From NCBI RefSeq assembly GCF_002879865.1, contig NZ_PNXY01000014.1, forward strand, positions 124,001 to 188,000: 64,000 nt of DNA. The letters are read 5' to 3'. The notes under the pieces are model-generated. The model saw only the letters and a list, made by a program, of their open reading frames with translations. It did not search any database and had not been told where the DNA came from. Source of the DNA: Paraburkholderia rhynchosiae (GTDB lineage Bacteria > Pseudomonadota > Gammaproteobacteria > Burkholderiales > Burkholderiaceae). Shown here piece after piece: positions 25,207 to 34,692 of the stretch; the stretch's first letter is position 1; each line of letters begins with the position of its first letter. Made by a program: the position numbers and the translations under genes.

Positions 25207-27630
25207 ATGCGTTCAATCACGAATCTCAAGCGCCCGCCGCAGTTTGCGCTGGCGTCTCACGCCGGCCATCACATCGTTCTGGAAGCAGCGGAAAATTGCC
25301 GGATCGAACTCTTTGTCCTCGCCGAAGACATCATCCGTGTACTAGTGCTGCCCGATGGTGAACTGCATGGGCCGCGCACGTGGGCCATCGCGCCAGGCGC
25401 AGTGGACGTGCCGCTCGAAGGTCGCGAGCGCCGCGATATGAGTGGCTTCGCACCGCCGCCCTTCGAGTTGTCGAACAACGGCGTGCAACTCGTCGTGCAA
25501 ACGGCGTGCATCCGTCTGAGCGTGACGCTCGACGGTGGATTCTGTGCGTGGGACATTCTGCGCGGCGCCGAGTGGCATCGCGTCATGAACGACCGTAAGA
25601 CGCAGTCGTATAACTTCGGCTGGTGGGACGAGCGCGTGTATCACTACATCGAGCGCCGTAAAGACGAGATGTATGTCGGCCTCGGCGAGCGCGCAGGCTC
25701 GCTCGATCGCGCGGATCAGTCGTACGAGATGCGCAACATCGACGCGATGGGGTACAACGCGCGCACGACCGATCCGCTCTACAAACACATACCCTTTTAC
25801 GTGACGTGGCAGCCGCAAACGTCGACAGGTTTCGGGCTCTTTTACGACACGCTCGCTGATTGCCGCTTTGATATGGGCCGCGAGCTCGATAACTATCACG
25901 GCCCCTATCGCCATTTCGTCGCCGGGCATGGCGACCTGGACTATTACTTCATCGCGTCGGCGGACACGCCCTTGCACGCGGTACGCCGCTTCACGTGGCT
26001 CACCGGACGTCCCGCCTGGATGCCCAGATGGGGACTGGGCTATTCCGGTTCGACGATGAGCTACACCGACGCGCCCGATGCACAGCAACGCATGAGCGAA
26101 TTCATTGAGGGATGCAACGAGCACGACGTGTTGTGCGATTCGTTTCACCTGTCGTCGGGCTACACATCGATCGGTGCAAAACGCTACGTCTTTAACTGGA
26201 ACCACGAGAAGTTTCCGGACATCGACGGCTTCGTGAACGGCTACCTCCAACACGGCGTGCGCCTGTGCGCGAACATCAAGCCGTGCCTGCTGCAAGACCA
26301 CCCTGCGTTCGAAGAGGCTGCGAGCGCAGGGCTGCTGATTGCATCGGGCGACGGCGAGCCCGCCTGGGTGCAGTTCTGGGACGAGGTCGGCGCATATCTC
26401 GACTTCACCAAACATGCCACGATCGACTGGTGGAAGTCACGCGTGAAAGAGAGCCTTCTGAAACACGGGATAGCCGCGACCTGGAACGACAACAACGAGT
26501 TCGAAGTCTGGACTCGCGATGCAATCGCGTGCGGTTTTGGCAAGGCCTATCCGGCCCACCAGGCGAAGGTGCTGCAAACCCAGTTGATGATGCGTGCCTC
26601 GCGCGATGCGCAACGTGAATTCGCGCCTGAACGCCGGCCTTTTCTGGTGTCGCGTTCGGGCGGCGTGGGCATGCATCGCTACGTGCAGACGTGGTCGGGC
26701 GATAACTACACGTCATGGGAAACGCTACGATTCAATCTGAAGATGGGCCTCGGGCTCGCCATGTCCGGCGTGTCGAACAGCGGCCATGACATCGGCGGAT
26801 TCTCGGGTCCCGCGCCCGGTCCGGAACTGTTCGCGCGATGGGTCGCTTTCGGCATCTTCCTGCCGCGCTTCAGCATTCACTCGTGGAACGACGACGGCAC
26901 CGTCAACGAACCGTGGATGTATCCGGAAGTCACGCAGCAGGTCGCCGCCCTGATCAAGCTGCGCTACCGGCTGATTCCGTATCTTTACGAGTTGCTCTGG
27001 CAATCTCACAGCGCATACGAACCCGTTTTGCGTCCCATGTTCGCAGAGTTTCCGCACGACGCGCGCTGCCTTGCCGACGGCGACGACATGATGCTCGGTT
27101 CGTCGATGCTGGTTGCGCCGGTGGTCGACGCAGGTCAATCGACGCGCGACGTCTATCTGCCCGCAGGAATGCGCTGGGTGTCGTACTGGAGCGGCGAATC
27201 GTTCGATGGCGGCCAGACAGTCACGCTCCCCGCACCGTTCGATCAGCCCGTCATGTTGCTGCGCGAGGGCAGCGTGATTGCGCTCAACATCGCCGAACAA
27301 CACTTCGGCCGCCCTGCTGACGAACGCGCGTTCATCGCTGTGCCGTATGCGGGCGTTGGCACGGCGCGCGGCGGCTCTATCGAGGACGACGGCGAAACGG
27401 AAGCCTGGCGCTCAGGTGCGCAAGGCCGCTGGAACGTGACGATCGCGAGCGATGCGAACGCGCTGCGCGTTGCCATTGAACGCGAAGGTGCCATGCCGGA
27501 TGCACAGAGCGAAATCCGCCTGTTCGTGCCGATGCACGAAACGCGCGCGGTCACCTGCGAACGTGGAGCGCTGCTGAACGACCACTGCGCCGATGGCTGG
27601 CGATGCCTGACTATTTCCACCGCGCCCTGA
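25207..27630 (+). CDS. Glycoside hydrolase family 31 (alpha-glycosidase)
   Basis: An 807-residue GH31 enzyme with no signal peptide, hence cytoplasmic. The nucleophile is Asp428 in WNDNNE (family consensus WxDxNE). The acid/base is Asp499 in WSGDN, and HDIGGFSG follows. GH31 includes alpha-glucosidases, alpha-xylosidases and sulfoquinovosidases, and sequence alone does not decide which. The neighbouring ACS-family carrier hints at an acidic or modified sugar. It probably shares a transcript with the MFS gene. Confidence 0.88.
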   Translation: MRSITNLKRPPQFALASHAGHHIVLEAAENCRIELFVLAEDIIRVLVLPDGELHGPRTWAIAPGAVDVPLEGRERRDMSGFAPPPFELSNNGVQLVVQTACIRLSVTLDGGFCAWDILRGAEWHRVMNDRKTQSYNFGWWDERVYHYIERRKDEMYVGLGERAGSLDRADQSYEMRNIDAMGYNARTTDPLYKHIPFYVTWQPQTSTGFGLFYDTLADCRFDMGRELDNYHGPYRHFVAGHGDLDYYFIASADTPLHAVRRFTWLTGRPAWMPRWGLGYSGSTMSYTDAPDAQQRMSEFIEGCNEHDVLCDSFHLSSGYTSIGAKRYVFNWNHEKFPDIDGFVNGYLQHGVRLCANIKPCLLQDHPAFEEAASAGLLIASGDGEPAWVQFWDEVGAYLDFTKHATIDWWKSRVKESLLKHGIAATWNDNNEFEVWTRDAIACGFGKAYPAHQAKVLQTQLMMRASRDAQREFAPERRPFLVSRSGGVGMHRYVQTWSGDNYTSWETLRFNLKMGLGLAMSGVSNSGHDIGGFSGPAPGPELFARWVAFGIFLPRFSIHSWNDDGTVNEPWMYPEVTQQVAALIKLRYRLIPYLYELLWQSHSAYEPVLRPMFAEFPHDARCLADGDDMMLGSSMLVAPVVDAGQSTRDVYLPAGMRWVSYWSGESFDGGQTVTLPAPFDQPVMLLREGSVIALNIAEQHFGRPADERAFIAVPYAGVGTARGGSIEDDGETEAWRSGAQGRWNVTIASDANALRVAIEREGAMPDAQSEIRLFVPMHETRAVTCERGALLNDHCADGWRCLTISTAP

Positions 27631-27649
27631 GCGCACGCTATTGCGCTCA
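27628..27649 (+). terminator. Hairpin between GH31 and porin genes
   Basis: TGAGCGCA (27628-27635, starting with the GH31 stop codon) pairs perfectly with TGCGCTCA (27642-27649). No T run follows, so it is more likely an attenuator or mRNA-stabilising element than a full terminator. Confidence 0.5.
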
Positions 27650-27689
27650 ACAACAAAACGTCGTACAACTGGATCGGAGACTTCCAACC

Positions 27690-28877
27690 ATGAACTCATT
27701 GAAGCGCGCGCGAACCCGCGCGGTCGTCATGTCCTGCCTGCCGCTCGCGGGCACGTTGCTATCCGGTGGCGCTTCGGCGCAAAGCAGCGTCACGCTATAC
27801 GGTGTCGTGGACAACGCGTTCACCTATGTCAGCAATCAGCGCGGCCATGCGAACTTCTATATGAGTCAGGGCAATCTGCAGGCAAGCAAGTTCGGACTGC
27901 TCGGCGCGGAAGATCTCGGCGGCGGCACGAAAGCAATTTTCCGGCTTGAAAGCGGCTTTAACTCGCTGACCGGCGCACAAAGCAGTTCGGGCTTTATTTT
28001 CAACCGGCAGGCGTACGTCGGCCTCAGCAACGACCGCTACGGAACGGTGACGCTCGGACGTCAGTACACGCCCTACTTCCAGATGGTTGGCGCGCTGGGG
28101 CCGACAGGCGTACTGACGGGTGCAACGGGCGCGCATCCCGGCGACATCGACTCGCTCGACACGACTCTCCGGTTAAATAATTCGGTAACCTATCTATCTC
28201 CGACACTTTCCGGTCTGCAGTTCAGCGCGCAATACGGACTCGGCGGCGTGCCCGGCAGCGTCGCCAACGGCAGTCACTTCAGCGCGGCATTGCGCTACGA
28301 CTACAAGCCGTTCGCCATCGCCGCGGGCTACGTGAAGCTGAAAGATATCGCGACGAGTGCGGCGCTCGGCACTTACGCAATCAACTCGCCGGTGAATAGC
28401 GGTTACGCGAGCGCACGCAGCGCACAACTCTTCGCGGCTGCAGCGCGCTATACCGCGCAGGATCTGATGATCGGCATCAACTACTCGAACGTGCAATATG
28501 CGCCGGGCCACGGCTCGTTGTTCGCGAGCGAAGGCGTGTTCAACACCTACGGCGTCATTTCGACCTACCGGATCACGCCTGCCGTGATTGTGGGCGCCGG
28601 CTATAGCTATACGCGAGCGAGCAAGGCAAACGGTGTCAGCGACCCCGCGCGCTATCACCAGATCTCGCTCGAGCAGACCTACAGCCTGTCGAGCCGTACC
28701 ACGCTTTACGCGCTCGAGGCGTATCAGCTCGCGCGCGGCAAGACACTCGCCGCGGCGGGCAGCGGCGCGACGAGCATCATCGATGCGGTGGCCGTAGTGG
28801 GCGACTCGCAGAATGCGACGCCCTCTTCAGGGCCTTCGCAGTTCGTCGGCATGGTGGGACTGCGGCACGCGTTCTGA
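27690..28877 (+). CDS. Gram-negative porin (OmpC-like, Burkholderia type)
   Basis: A 395-residue outer-membrane porin. The signal peptide ends SGGASAQS (about 31), followed by SSVTLYGVVDNAFTYVSNQ, the standard first strand of betaproteobacterial trimeric porins. Alternating beta-strand patterns run throughout, and the protein ends in FVGMVGLRHAF with the C-terminal Phe needed for BAM recognition. ATG 27690 follows GGAG. Gene order suggests it admits the sugar handled by the preceding carrier and GH31 enzyme. Confidence 0.93.
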   Translation: MNSLKRARTRAVVMSCLPLAGTLLSGGASAQSSVTLYGVVDNAFTYVSNQRGHANFYMSQGNLQASKFGLLGAEDLGGGTKAIFRLESGFNSLTGAQSSSGFIFNRQAYVGLSNDRYGTVTLGRQYTPYFQMVGALGPTGVLTGATGAHPGDIDSLDTTLRLNNSVTYLSPTLSGLQFSAQYGLGGVPGSVANGSHFSAALRYDYKPFAIAAGYVKLKDIATSAALGTYAINSPVNSGYASARSAQLFAAAARYTAQDLMIGINYSNVQYAPGHGSLFASEGVFNTYGVISTYRITPAVIVGAGYSYTRASKANGVSDPARYHQISLEQTYSLSSRTTLYALEAYQLARGKTLAAAGSGATSIIDAVAVVGDSQNATPSSGPSQFVGMVGLRHAF

Positions 28878-28917
28878 TTAACTCCGGGACGAGAAATACA
28901 TAGCAGAAAAACTTGGT

Positions 28918-28968
28918 TTGAAGCGAGGCGGTGTCCTACTAGACTGCACATCGTCTTGTCATAACAAG
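28918..28968 (+). promoter_or_regulatory. Promoter and GntR/HutC-type operator of the gntR operon
   Basis: TTGAAG (28918-28923) and TAGACT (28940-28945) are 16 bases apart. At the expected transcription start lies the inverted repeat CTTGT-CATA-ACAAG (28955-28968), resembling operators of the HutC subfamily. This suggests autorepression by the GntR protein encoded 9 bases later. Confidence 0.6.
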
Positions 28969-28976
28969 TTTGAGCG

Positions 28977-29786
28977 ATGTACAAAACGACTCTCGTGCCG
29001 GTAACAGCCGATACCGCAATGGTATCGGCTACGCCTCTTCCGCTTTACGCGCAGATCAAGGATGTGCTGCGCGAGGGCATACTCGACGGCACCTATGCGC
29101 CGCATTCGCAGATGCCGTCCGAACACGAACTATGCCGCATGTTCGACGTGAGCCGCATCACTGTTCGTCAGGCGCTCGGCGATCTGCACAAGGAAGGCCT
29201 GCTGTTCAAGCTGCATGGCAAGGGCACCTTCGTCGCCAAGCCCAAGGCGTTCCAGAACGTCACGTCTTTGCAGGGCTTCGCAGAAGCCATGTCGTCGATG
29301 GGCTATGAAATCGTCAACCAGTTGCGCAGTTTCAGAACCGTCGAGGCCGGACGCCACGTTGCTGCACGCCTGAACATTGCCGAAGGCGCGCCTGTCACCG
29401 AGATTCATCGCATACGGCTGCTCAATCGCGAGCCCGTATCGCTCGAATTGACATGGGTGCCGCAAGCCATCGGCAAACGCCTGGCGAGTGCGGACCTTAC
29501 GACGCGCGACATATTCCTGATCCTCGAGAACGACTGCGGTGTGCCGCTCGGTCACGCCGATGTTTCTATCGACGCCATTCTCGCCGATCAGGACATTGTC
29601 GACGCATTGCGCGTCGAAGAAGGCAGCCCCGTGTTGCGTATCGAGCGTCTCACGCATGACGCGTCAGGACAGCCGGTCGATTTCGAATATCTGTACTTTC
29701 GCGGCGACGCCTTTCAGTACCGGTTGCGCGTCGACCGCGAAAAACACCTGCAAGGAAGCAGCAAAAACGCAACGGAGGCACGATGA
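28977..29786 (+). CDS. GntR-family regulator, HutC subfamily
   Basis: A 269-residue regulator. The winged helix (PLYAQIKDVLREGILDGTYAPHSQMPSEHELCRMFDVSRITVRQAL) covers about 22-75. A UTRA ligand-binding domain follows at about 95-255. The gene ends in an ATGA overlap with the flavoprotein gene, so it is the first gene of that operon and probably its repressor. UTRA ligands are often sugars or amino-acid-like compounds; none can be named here. Confidence 0.92.
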   Translation: MYKTTLVPVTADTAMVSATPLPLYAQIKDVLREGILDGTYAPHSQMPSEHELCRMFDVSRITVRQALGDLHKEGLLFKLHGKGTFVAKPKAFQNVTSLQGFAEAMSSMGYEIVNQLRSFRTVEAGRHVAARLNIAEGAPVTEIHRIRLLNREPVSLELTWVPQAIGKRLASADLTTRDIFLILENDCGVPLGHADVSIDAILADQDIVDALRVEEGSPVLRIERLTHDASGQPVDFEYLYFRGDAFQYRLRVDREKHLQGSSKNATEAR

Positions 29787-31522
29787 ACACACATGTACTC
29801 GACTACGACATCGTGGTGGTCGGCGGTGGAACGGCGGGCCCGATGGCCGCCATCAAGGCGAAGGAGCGCGATCCGTCGCTGAAGGTGCTGCTGCTCGAGA
29901 AGGCCAACGTAAAGCGCAGCGGCGCGATCTCGATGGGCATGGACGGCCTGAACAACGCGGTGATTCCAGGCCACGCGACGCCCGAGCAATACACCCGCGA
30001 GATCACGATCGCGAATGACGGCATCGTGGATCAGGAGGCGGTGTATGCGTACGCGCGCCACAGCTTCAGGACAATCGAGGAACTGGACCGCTGGGGCGTC
30101 AAGTTCGAAAAAGACGGCAACGGCGACTATGCGGTGAAGAAAGTGCATCACATGGGCTCGTATGTGCTGCCGATGCCCGAAGGCCACGACATCAAGAAAG
30201 TGCTGTACAGGCAGCTCAAACGCGCGCGCGTGGCGATCACCAACCGGATTGTCGCAACGCGGCTATTGACCGATTCGCAAGGCCGCGTTTGCGGCGTGCT
30301 CGGCTTCGATTGCCGCACCGCGGATTTTTACGTGGTGCGCGCGAAAGCGGTCGTCCTGAGTTGCGGTGCGGCCGGACGCCTCGGCCTGCCGGCCTCCGGC
30401 TATCTGATGGGCACATACGAAAACCCAACCAACGCGGGCGACGGTTACGCAATGGCTTATCACGCCGGCGCTGCGCTCGCGAATCTCGAATGCTTTCAGA
30501 TCAATCCGCTCATCAAGGATTACAACGGACCGGCCTGCGCGTATGTCACCGGTCCGCTCGGTGGCTTTACCGCGAACGGCAAGGGCGAACGCTTCATCGA
30601 ATGCGATTACTGGAGCGGCCAGATGATGTGGGAGTTCTATCAGGAACTGCAAAGCGGCAACGGCCCCGTGTTCCTGAAACTCGACCATCTCGCGGAAGAA
30701 ACGATTCAAACGATTGAACAGATTCTGCATACCAACGAACGCCCGAGCCGCGGGCGTTTTCATGAAGGAAGAGGCACCGATTACCGCACACAGATGATCG
30801 AGATGCACATTTCGGAAATCGGCTTTTGCAGCGGTCATAGCGCGTCGGGCGTCTACGTCAACGCGCGCGCAGAGACGACAGTGGCCGGTCTCTATGCCGC
30901 CGGCGACATGGCGGCCGTGCCGCATAACTACATGCTCGGTGCGTTCACGTACGGATGGTTCGCGGGTCACAACGCAGCCGACTATGTAGCGGGCCGCGAA
31001 CGCGCCGCCATCGACCAGGAACAGATCGACGCGGAACGCGCGCGTATTTATGCGCCGCTGCGGCGGGAGAACGGCATCGCGCCCGCGCAGGTCGAGTACA
31101 AGCTGCGCCGCATGGTGAACGATTATCTGCAACCGCCGAAGGTCACGCGAAAAATGGAGATCGGCTTGCAGCGCTTCGCTGAAATCAGTGAGGATATCGA
31201 ATCGATATCGGCCGCGCATCCGCATGAACTGATGCGCGCCGCCGAAGTGCGTGCAATACGCGATTGCGCGGAAATGGCCGCACGTGCGTCGCTTTTTAGA
31301 ACCGAGAGCCGCTGGGGGTTGTACCATCATCGCGTGGACTACCCCGAGCGCGACGATGCGCAATGGTTCTGCCATACGCATCTGCGCAAGGACGCTAATG
31401 GTCGCATGACGAGCGAAAAGCGCGCTGTCAAACCGTATATCGTCGCGCTTAACGAAAGCGAGCGCGATGCCTATCGTAGCCTGCGGATCGGCGAGCCCTC
31501 GCTCGACGCCGCAACAGTCTGA
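29783..31522 (+). CDS. FAD-dependent oxidoreductase resembling adenylylsulfate reductase alpha (AprA) / fumarate reductase flavoprotein
   Basis: A 579-residue flavoprotein with the Rossmann FAD loop VVVGGGTAGPMAA (10-22). KRSGAISMGMDGLN near 44-58 is reminiscent of the AprA/FrdA flavin-binding region. A C-terminal segment (YAAGDMAAVPHNYMLGAF) closes the FAD site. The next gene encodes a two-cluster ferredoxin, the same pairing as AprA-AprB. There is no sulfate adenylyltransferase nearby, so APS reduction is not supported and the substrate is unknown. GGAGG precedes the ATG. Confidence 0.85.
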   Translation: MNTHVLDYDIVVVGGGTAGPMAAIKAKERDPSLKVLLLEKANVKRSGAISMGMDGLNNAVIPGHATPEQYTREITIANDGIVDQEAVYAYARHSFRTIEELDRWGVKFEKDGNGDYAVKKVHHMGSYVLPMPEGHDIKKVLYRQLKRARVAITNRIVATRLLTDSQGRVCGVLGFDCRTADFYVVRAKAVVLSCGAAGRLGLPASGYLMGTYENPTNAGDGYAMAYHAGAALANLECFQINPLIKDYNGPACAYVTGPLGGFTANGKGERFIECDYWSGQMMWEFYQELQSGNGPVFLKLDHLAEETIQTIEQILHTNERPSRGRFHEGRGTDYRTQMIEMHISEIGFCSGHSASGVYVNARAETTVAGLYAAGDMAAVPHNYMLGAFTYGWFAGHNAADYVAGRERAAIDQEQIDAERARIYAPLRRENGIAPAQVEYKLRRMVNDYLQPPKVTRKMEIGLQRFAEISEDIESISAAHPHELMRAAEVRAIRDCAEMAARASLFRTESRWGLYHHRVDYPERDDAQWFCHTHLRKDANGRMTSEKRAVKPYIVALNESERDAYRSLRIGEPSLDAATV

Positions 31523-31534
31523 CGGAGGAAGCTG

Positions 31535-31780
31535 ATGTCTTTTACGCCGCACGAAATATTCCAGCGCAGCTCAGCGCCGGTCACGATCGACGAAAGCAAG
31601 TGCATTGCAGAAAAAGGCTGCACCGTATGCGTCGACGTGTGCCCACTCGACCTGCTCGCGATCGACATGAAAAAAGGCAAGGCCTACATGCAATTCGACG
31701 AATGCTGGTACTGCATGCCTTGCGAGCAGGATTGCCCGACAGGTGCCGTGAAAGTGTCGATTCCGTACCTTCTGCGTTGA
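31535..31780 (+). CDS. 2x[4Fe-4S] ferredoxin, AprB-like
   Basis: An 81-residue ferredoxin with eight cysteines in two sets: CIAEKGCTVCVDVCP (about 25-39) and CWYCMPCEQDCP (about 60-71). The arrangement suits two [4Fe-4S] clusters passing electrons to or from the upstream flavoprotein. It starts 12 bases after that gene with a GGAGG site. Confidence 0.9.
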   Translation: MSFTPHEIFQRSSAPVTIDESKCIAEKGCTVCVDVCPLDLLAIDMKKGKAYMQFDECWYCMPCEQDCPTGAVKVSIPYLLR

Positions 31781-31819
31781 GCGATTCGCGGAGTTCCTTT
31801 TCTCTATTCATGTCCGCTC

Positions 31820-32824
31820 ATGCCCATTTCGACCGATCCGATTATTTCTCGCGACCCGTTGCCCGAGGAAGCGACCGCCCTCCTAACGCGCCTCGCTGAC
31901 GACGACGCGGTCATACGCCGCGTCGCGCTCATCGACCTGGCCGATCTTGAGGATGCCTACGTTATTGAGCCTATCGTCGCAGCGTTACAGCATGATGCCT
32001 CGCCCGAAGTACGCAGCGAGGCCGCGCGTCTGCTTGCTTCATGGGAGCGCGACGACGTCGTCAACGCGCTATGCGGCGCACTACTCGACGACGATCCGGC
32101 CGTGCGTGCGAGGACCGCGCAGAGCCTGTCCGAGCTTAAGCAGGCGGCCTCGGGCGCGATATTGCTTGGCTGGCTGAAGCAGCCGGACCCATTCGTGCGC
32201 GCCGCGTTGTTGCGCGCGTTGCGCGAACTGCGTGTGGTCGATGCGCTCGCACCCGCGCTGCAAGCGCTGGTCGATGCGGACGCCAACGTGCGCACCGAGG
32301 CGGTCGGCGTCCTCGGATGGCTGAAGGATCCGGTTGCGCTGGGCCCGTTGGCGTCTCTCGCCACTGGCGACGCCGACTCTACGATCCGGCGTGCCGCGAC
32401 GGCCGCGCTCGGCTTTGCGCCGCGCTCTCACCGCGAGACGGCGGCGGCGCTGCTCAGCGCGTTGCGCGACGACGCCTGGCAAGTGCGCGAAGAAGCGGCG
32501 ACGACGCTCGGCAAGCTGCGCGTCGCCGAATCGCGTGATGCCCTGGTCGACGCGCTGGAAGACGCTTACTGGCAAGTACGTTTGCGGGCACTGCGCGCAT
32601 TGGGGCAGATCGGCGACGCCGCGGCCGCGACGCAAGTCGCCGCCCTTCTCTCGCATTCGATCAGCAACGTGCGCAAGGAAGCCGCGCTCGCACTCGGCGA
32701 AATCGGCGAAATTGGCGACGTGCAAACGCTGGCCGCGCTGCAGGCAGCGGAAGCCGACGCCGATCCGGAGGTTCGCAAGGCCGCACGAATCGCACTGCGT
32801 CAGATCGGAGAACGTCAGCGGTGA
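31820..32824 (+). CDS. HEAT-repeat protein
   Basis: A 334-residue protein built almost entirely of HEAT/PBS-lyase-type helical repeats of about 30 residues (for example DDDPAVRARTAQSLSELK, DADANVRTEAVGVLGWLK, DPEVRKAARIALRQIG). There is no signal peptide. These form solenoid scaffolds for protein contacts; in this operon it may hold or mature the flavoprotein-ferredoxin pair. Its stop overlaps the next start (GTGA). Confidence 0.88.
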   Translation: MPISTDPIISRDPLPEEATALLTRLADDDAVIRRVALIDLADLEDAYVIEPIVAALQHDASPEVRSEAARLLASWERDDVVNALCGALLDDDPAVRARTAQSLSELKQAASGAILLGWLKQPDPFVRAALLRALRELRVVDALAPALQALVDADANVRTEAVGVLGWLKDPVALGPLASLATGDADSTIRRAATAALGFAPRSHRETAAALLSALRDDAWQVREEAATTLGKLRVAESRDALVDALEDAYWQVRLRALRALGQIGDAAAATQVAALLSHSISNVRKEAALALGEIGEIGDVQTLAALQAAEADADPEVRKAARIALRQIGERQR

Positions 32825-33168
32825 ACGTGCCCGAGTACGTCGCGATCGACCCGGCTTCCGCGGCCCTGTTGGTGCACTGGCCGGATGGCACGGTCGGACG
32901 GTTGCCATTTGCCGAACTACGCTCGGCGTGCATGTGCGCACAATGCCGCAAGCGCAAGCTGGATGGACGCGCGCCATCGCAGCCGCCCAATGTGCAGCTG
33001 CTCGATGCGCGGCCCTCAGGCTACGGTCTGCAACTGGTGTTCGACGATGGCCACGAGCGCGGCATTTTCCCGTGGACTTATCTCGAACGGCTCGCGAGAG
33101 GCGCGAGACATACGGCGGGAGATCAGGAGCCCGGAACGCAACCTATCTGCACGGATCTGGACGCTTAA
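32821..33168 (+). CDS. DUF971 protein (gamma-butyrobetaine-hydroxylase-like N-terminal domain)
   Basis: A 115-residue protein of the DUF971 fold, seen as PASAALLVHWPDGTVGRLPFAELRSACMCAQCR followed by a GLQLVFDDGHERGIFPWTYLERL core. The CMCAQC cysteines and the aspartate/histidine stretch could bind metal. DUF971 proteins are often linked to Fe-S or Mrp-type genes. It uses a GTG start coupled to the HEAT gene and is the last gene of the operon. Confidence 0.85.
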   Translation: MNVPEYVAIDPASAALLVHWPDGTVGRLPFAELRSACMCAQCRKRKLDGRAPSQPPNVQLLDARPSGYGLQLVFDDGHERGIFPWTYLERLARGARHTAGDQEPGTQPICTDLDA

Positions 33169-33359
33169 GTAAAGTCTCGCTCAAATGAGAATTCTCCCAT
33201 TGTTGCCACCGACACCCGGCATCCATACTCGACGGCTAAGTTTGGCGAAGGGAACGGGCGTTACGCGGCCATCGCCGAATAGTTCGGGGTCGCTGTGCGC
33301 AGGCGTGCGTGGTCCCATTTTGCAATCGGGTATCGGCCCGCGCCCTAATGAGATAAGCA

Positions 33360-33839
33360 ATGAAGGTGTTTTTATTGAGCGACCTGGTCGCCCAGGAGTT
33401 GGCGTCCATGCAGATTGACGGGAAGTGGCTCTCGTTTGCCCATTTCACAGAGTCCGCTCGGCTTTGGACTTCGCGTCACGCTCCCGAAATCACGCTGTCC
33501 GAATCATTTCTGCAGGAAACCGAACGTGAAGTTTTGCAGATCGCGACGCGACTCTGCGACGAAGAGGAAAGTACTCGCGACTATTCGCAATCCCAGAGCC
33601 TGTTTGACGATTGTCTGACTGCCAATTACGCGCATCGTTTGGGCATGCAAGCTCTGTCCGCGACGCTCGCGGCGTGTCGCGAAAAGATTACCCATGGCGT
33701 TGCATGTGGAGCGTCGGATGGCCTCAAGCGGACACAGCAAGTCGCCTCGTGTGCGAACGCATGCGCGCCGTCGCTGGTTTGTCATCCGGCGCTTTGTCGA
33801 TTGGTGCGCAAGATTACCGACGTCCGCGACGCAGACTAG
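33360..33839 (+). CDS. Hypothetical protein
   Basis: A 159-residue open frame with no family recognised. It lacks a signal peptide and membrane span. The first 70 residues look like ordinary protein (KVFLLSDLVAQELASMQIDG), while the Cys-rich end (CANACAPSLVCHPALC) does not, so it may be a decayed or extended gene. The surrounding 33169-33359 and 33840-34207 show no other gene. Confidence 0.35.
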   Translation: MKVFLLSDLVAQELASMQIDGKWLSFAHFTESARLWTSRHAPEITLSESFLQETEREVLQIATRLCDEEESTRDYSQSQSLFDDCLTANYAHRLGMQALSATLAACREKITHGVACGASDGLKRTQQVASCANACAPSLVCHPALCRLVRKITDVRDAD

Positions 33840-34207
33840 ATGACGCCTGTCCTCACAGCGGCTACGGCGTGCACTGGCAACGGACCAAATCCCGCACGTT
33901 CGGTCATGACACCGGCAGAGTCCGCGGGCACATGCCAGTCGTTAAGTGGCGGAGCACCGACATTGCCGGGTTAGTAAAGCGAATAAGACTGAAAGCCTTA
34001 TGATTCGTAAGCCATGCGCATATTGCAAATGGAATCGAGTGGTACTAGAACGCTAAAGAATCTCTCTCTTCCACCCGATATTCATTCACCGGCCGATGAC
34101 GATATTGGAGCCCCGGCAGTCCGGGAAGTCCAGACGCTCTCATGGCTCAAACCCTGACTCCCGCATTGCCGGTCATCAATTCTCTAAACAGCAATCGGGA
34201 AATAAAA

Positions 34208-34630
34208 ATGCGTTTCATCTTGCTTTCAGCGATTTGCGTCGTTCTTCTCACCGCGTGCGCGGGAGCGACGACCCTGAATCCTCTACCCGCCGACCGGGGG
34301 CACAATGTCAGCGCCGCACTTACCGGCGGTGTAAGCGAACTGCAGATTGATACGGCATCGTTCGAGATTTCTGCTGAAGCGAAGCACGAGCTTCTCGGAG
34401 CATTCCATGCCGAGATGACGAAGATTGGCGTTCCGGTTACGGCGTCGGGAGTTCCAGTCGCACTGCACGTAAGCGAATTCAAGACGCGACCCGTTGCAGC
34501 ACGTATCCTCTTTGGCGCACTCTCTGGCAGCGACCACATCAAGGGTGCAGTCGCGGTCGCAGGAACCGAGTTCGAGGTAGCCGATACCGGTGTCACCGTC
34601 ATAGATGGAAACGCTGCCCTTCCATGTTGA
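34208..34630 (+). CDS. Putative lipoprotein
   Basis: A 140-residue protein with a clear lipoprotein signal: MRFILLSAICVVLLTACAG, with the lipobox cysteine at 17. The mature part (LQIDTASFEISAEAKHELLGAF and LHVSEFKTRPVAARILFGALSG) resembles small outer-membrane DUF4410-like lipoproteins, which are usually longer. The abrupt GNAALPC end may mean a frameshift-truncated C-terminus. GGGAAATAAAA precedes the ATG. Confidence 0.6.
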   Translation: MRFILLSAICVVLLTACAGATTLNPLPADRGHNVSAALTGGVSELQIDTASFEISAEAKHELLGAFHAEMTKIGVPVTASGVPVALHVSEFKTRPVAARILFGALSGSDHIKGAVAVAGTEFEVADTGVTVIDGNAALPC

Positions 34631-34692
34631 ATAAATGCTGCTTGATAATGTATCTGTTCCCCAGAAAATACGGTCTCATACGCCCCGTCAGC

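Noticed and set aside
29783..31780. Dissimilatory adenylylsulfate reductase AprAB
   Set aside because: The pair resembles AprAB in build only. No sat, qmo or dsr genes are near, and the GntR/HEAT/DUF971 context differs, so the function was not assigned.
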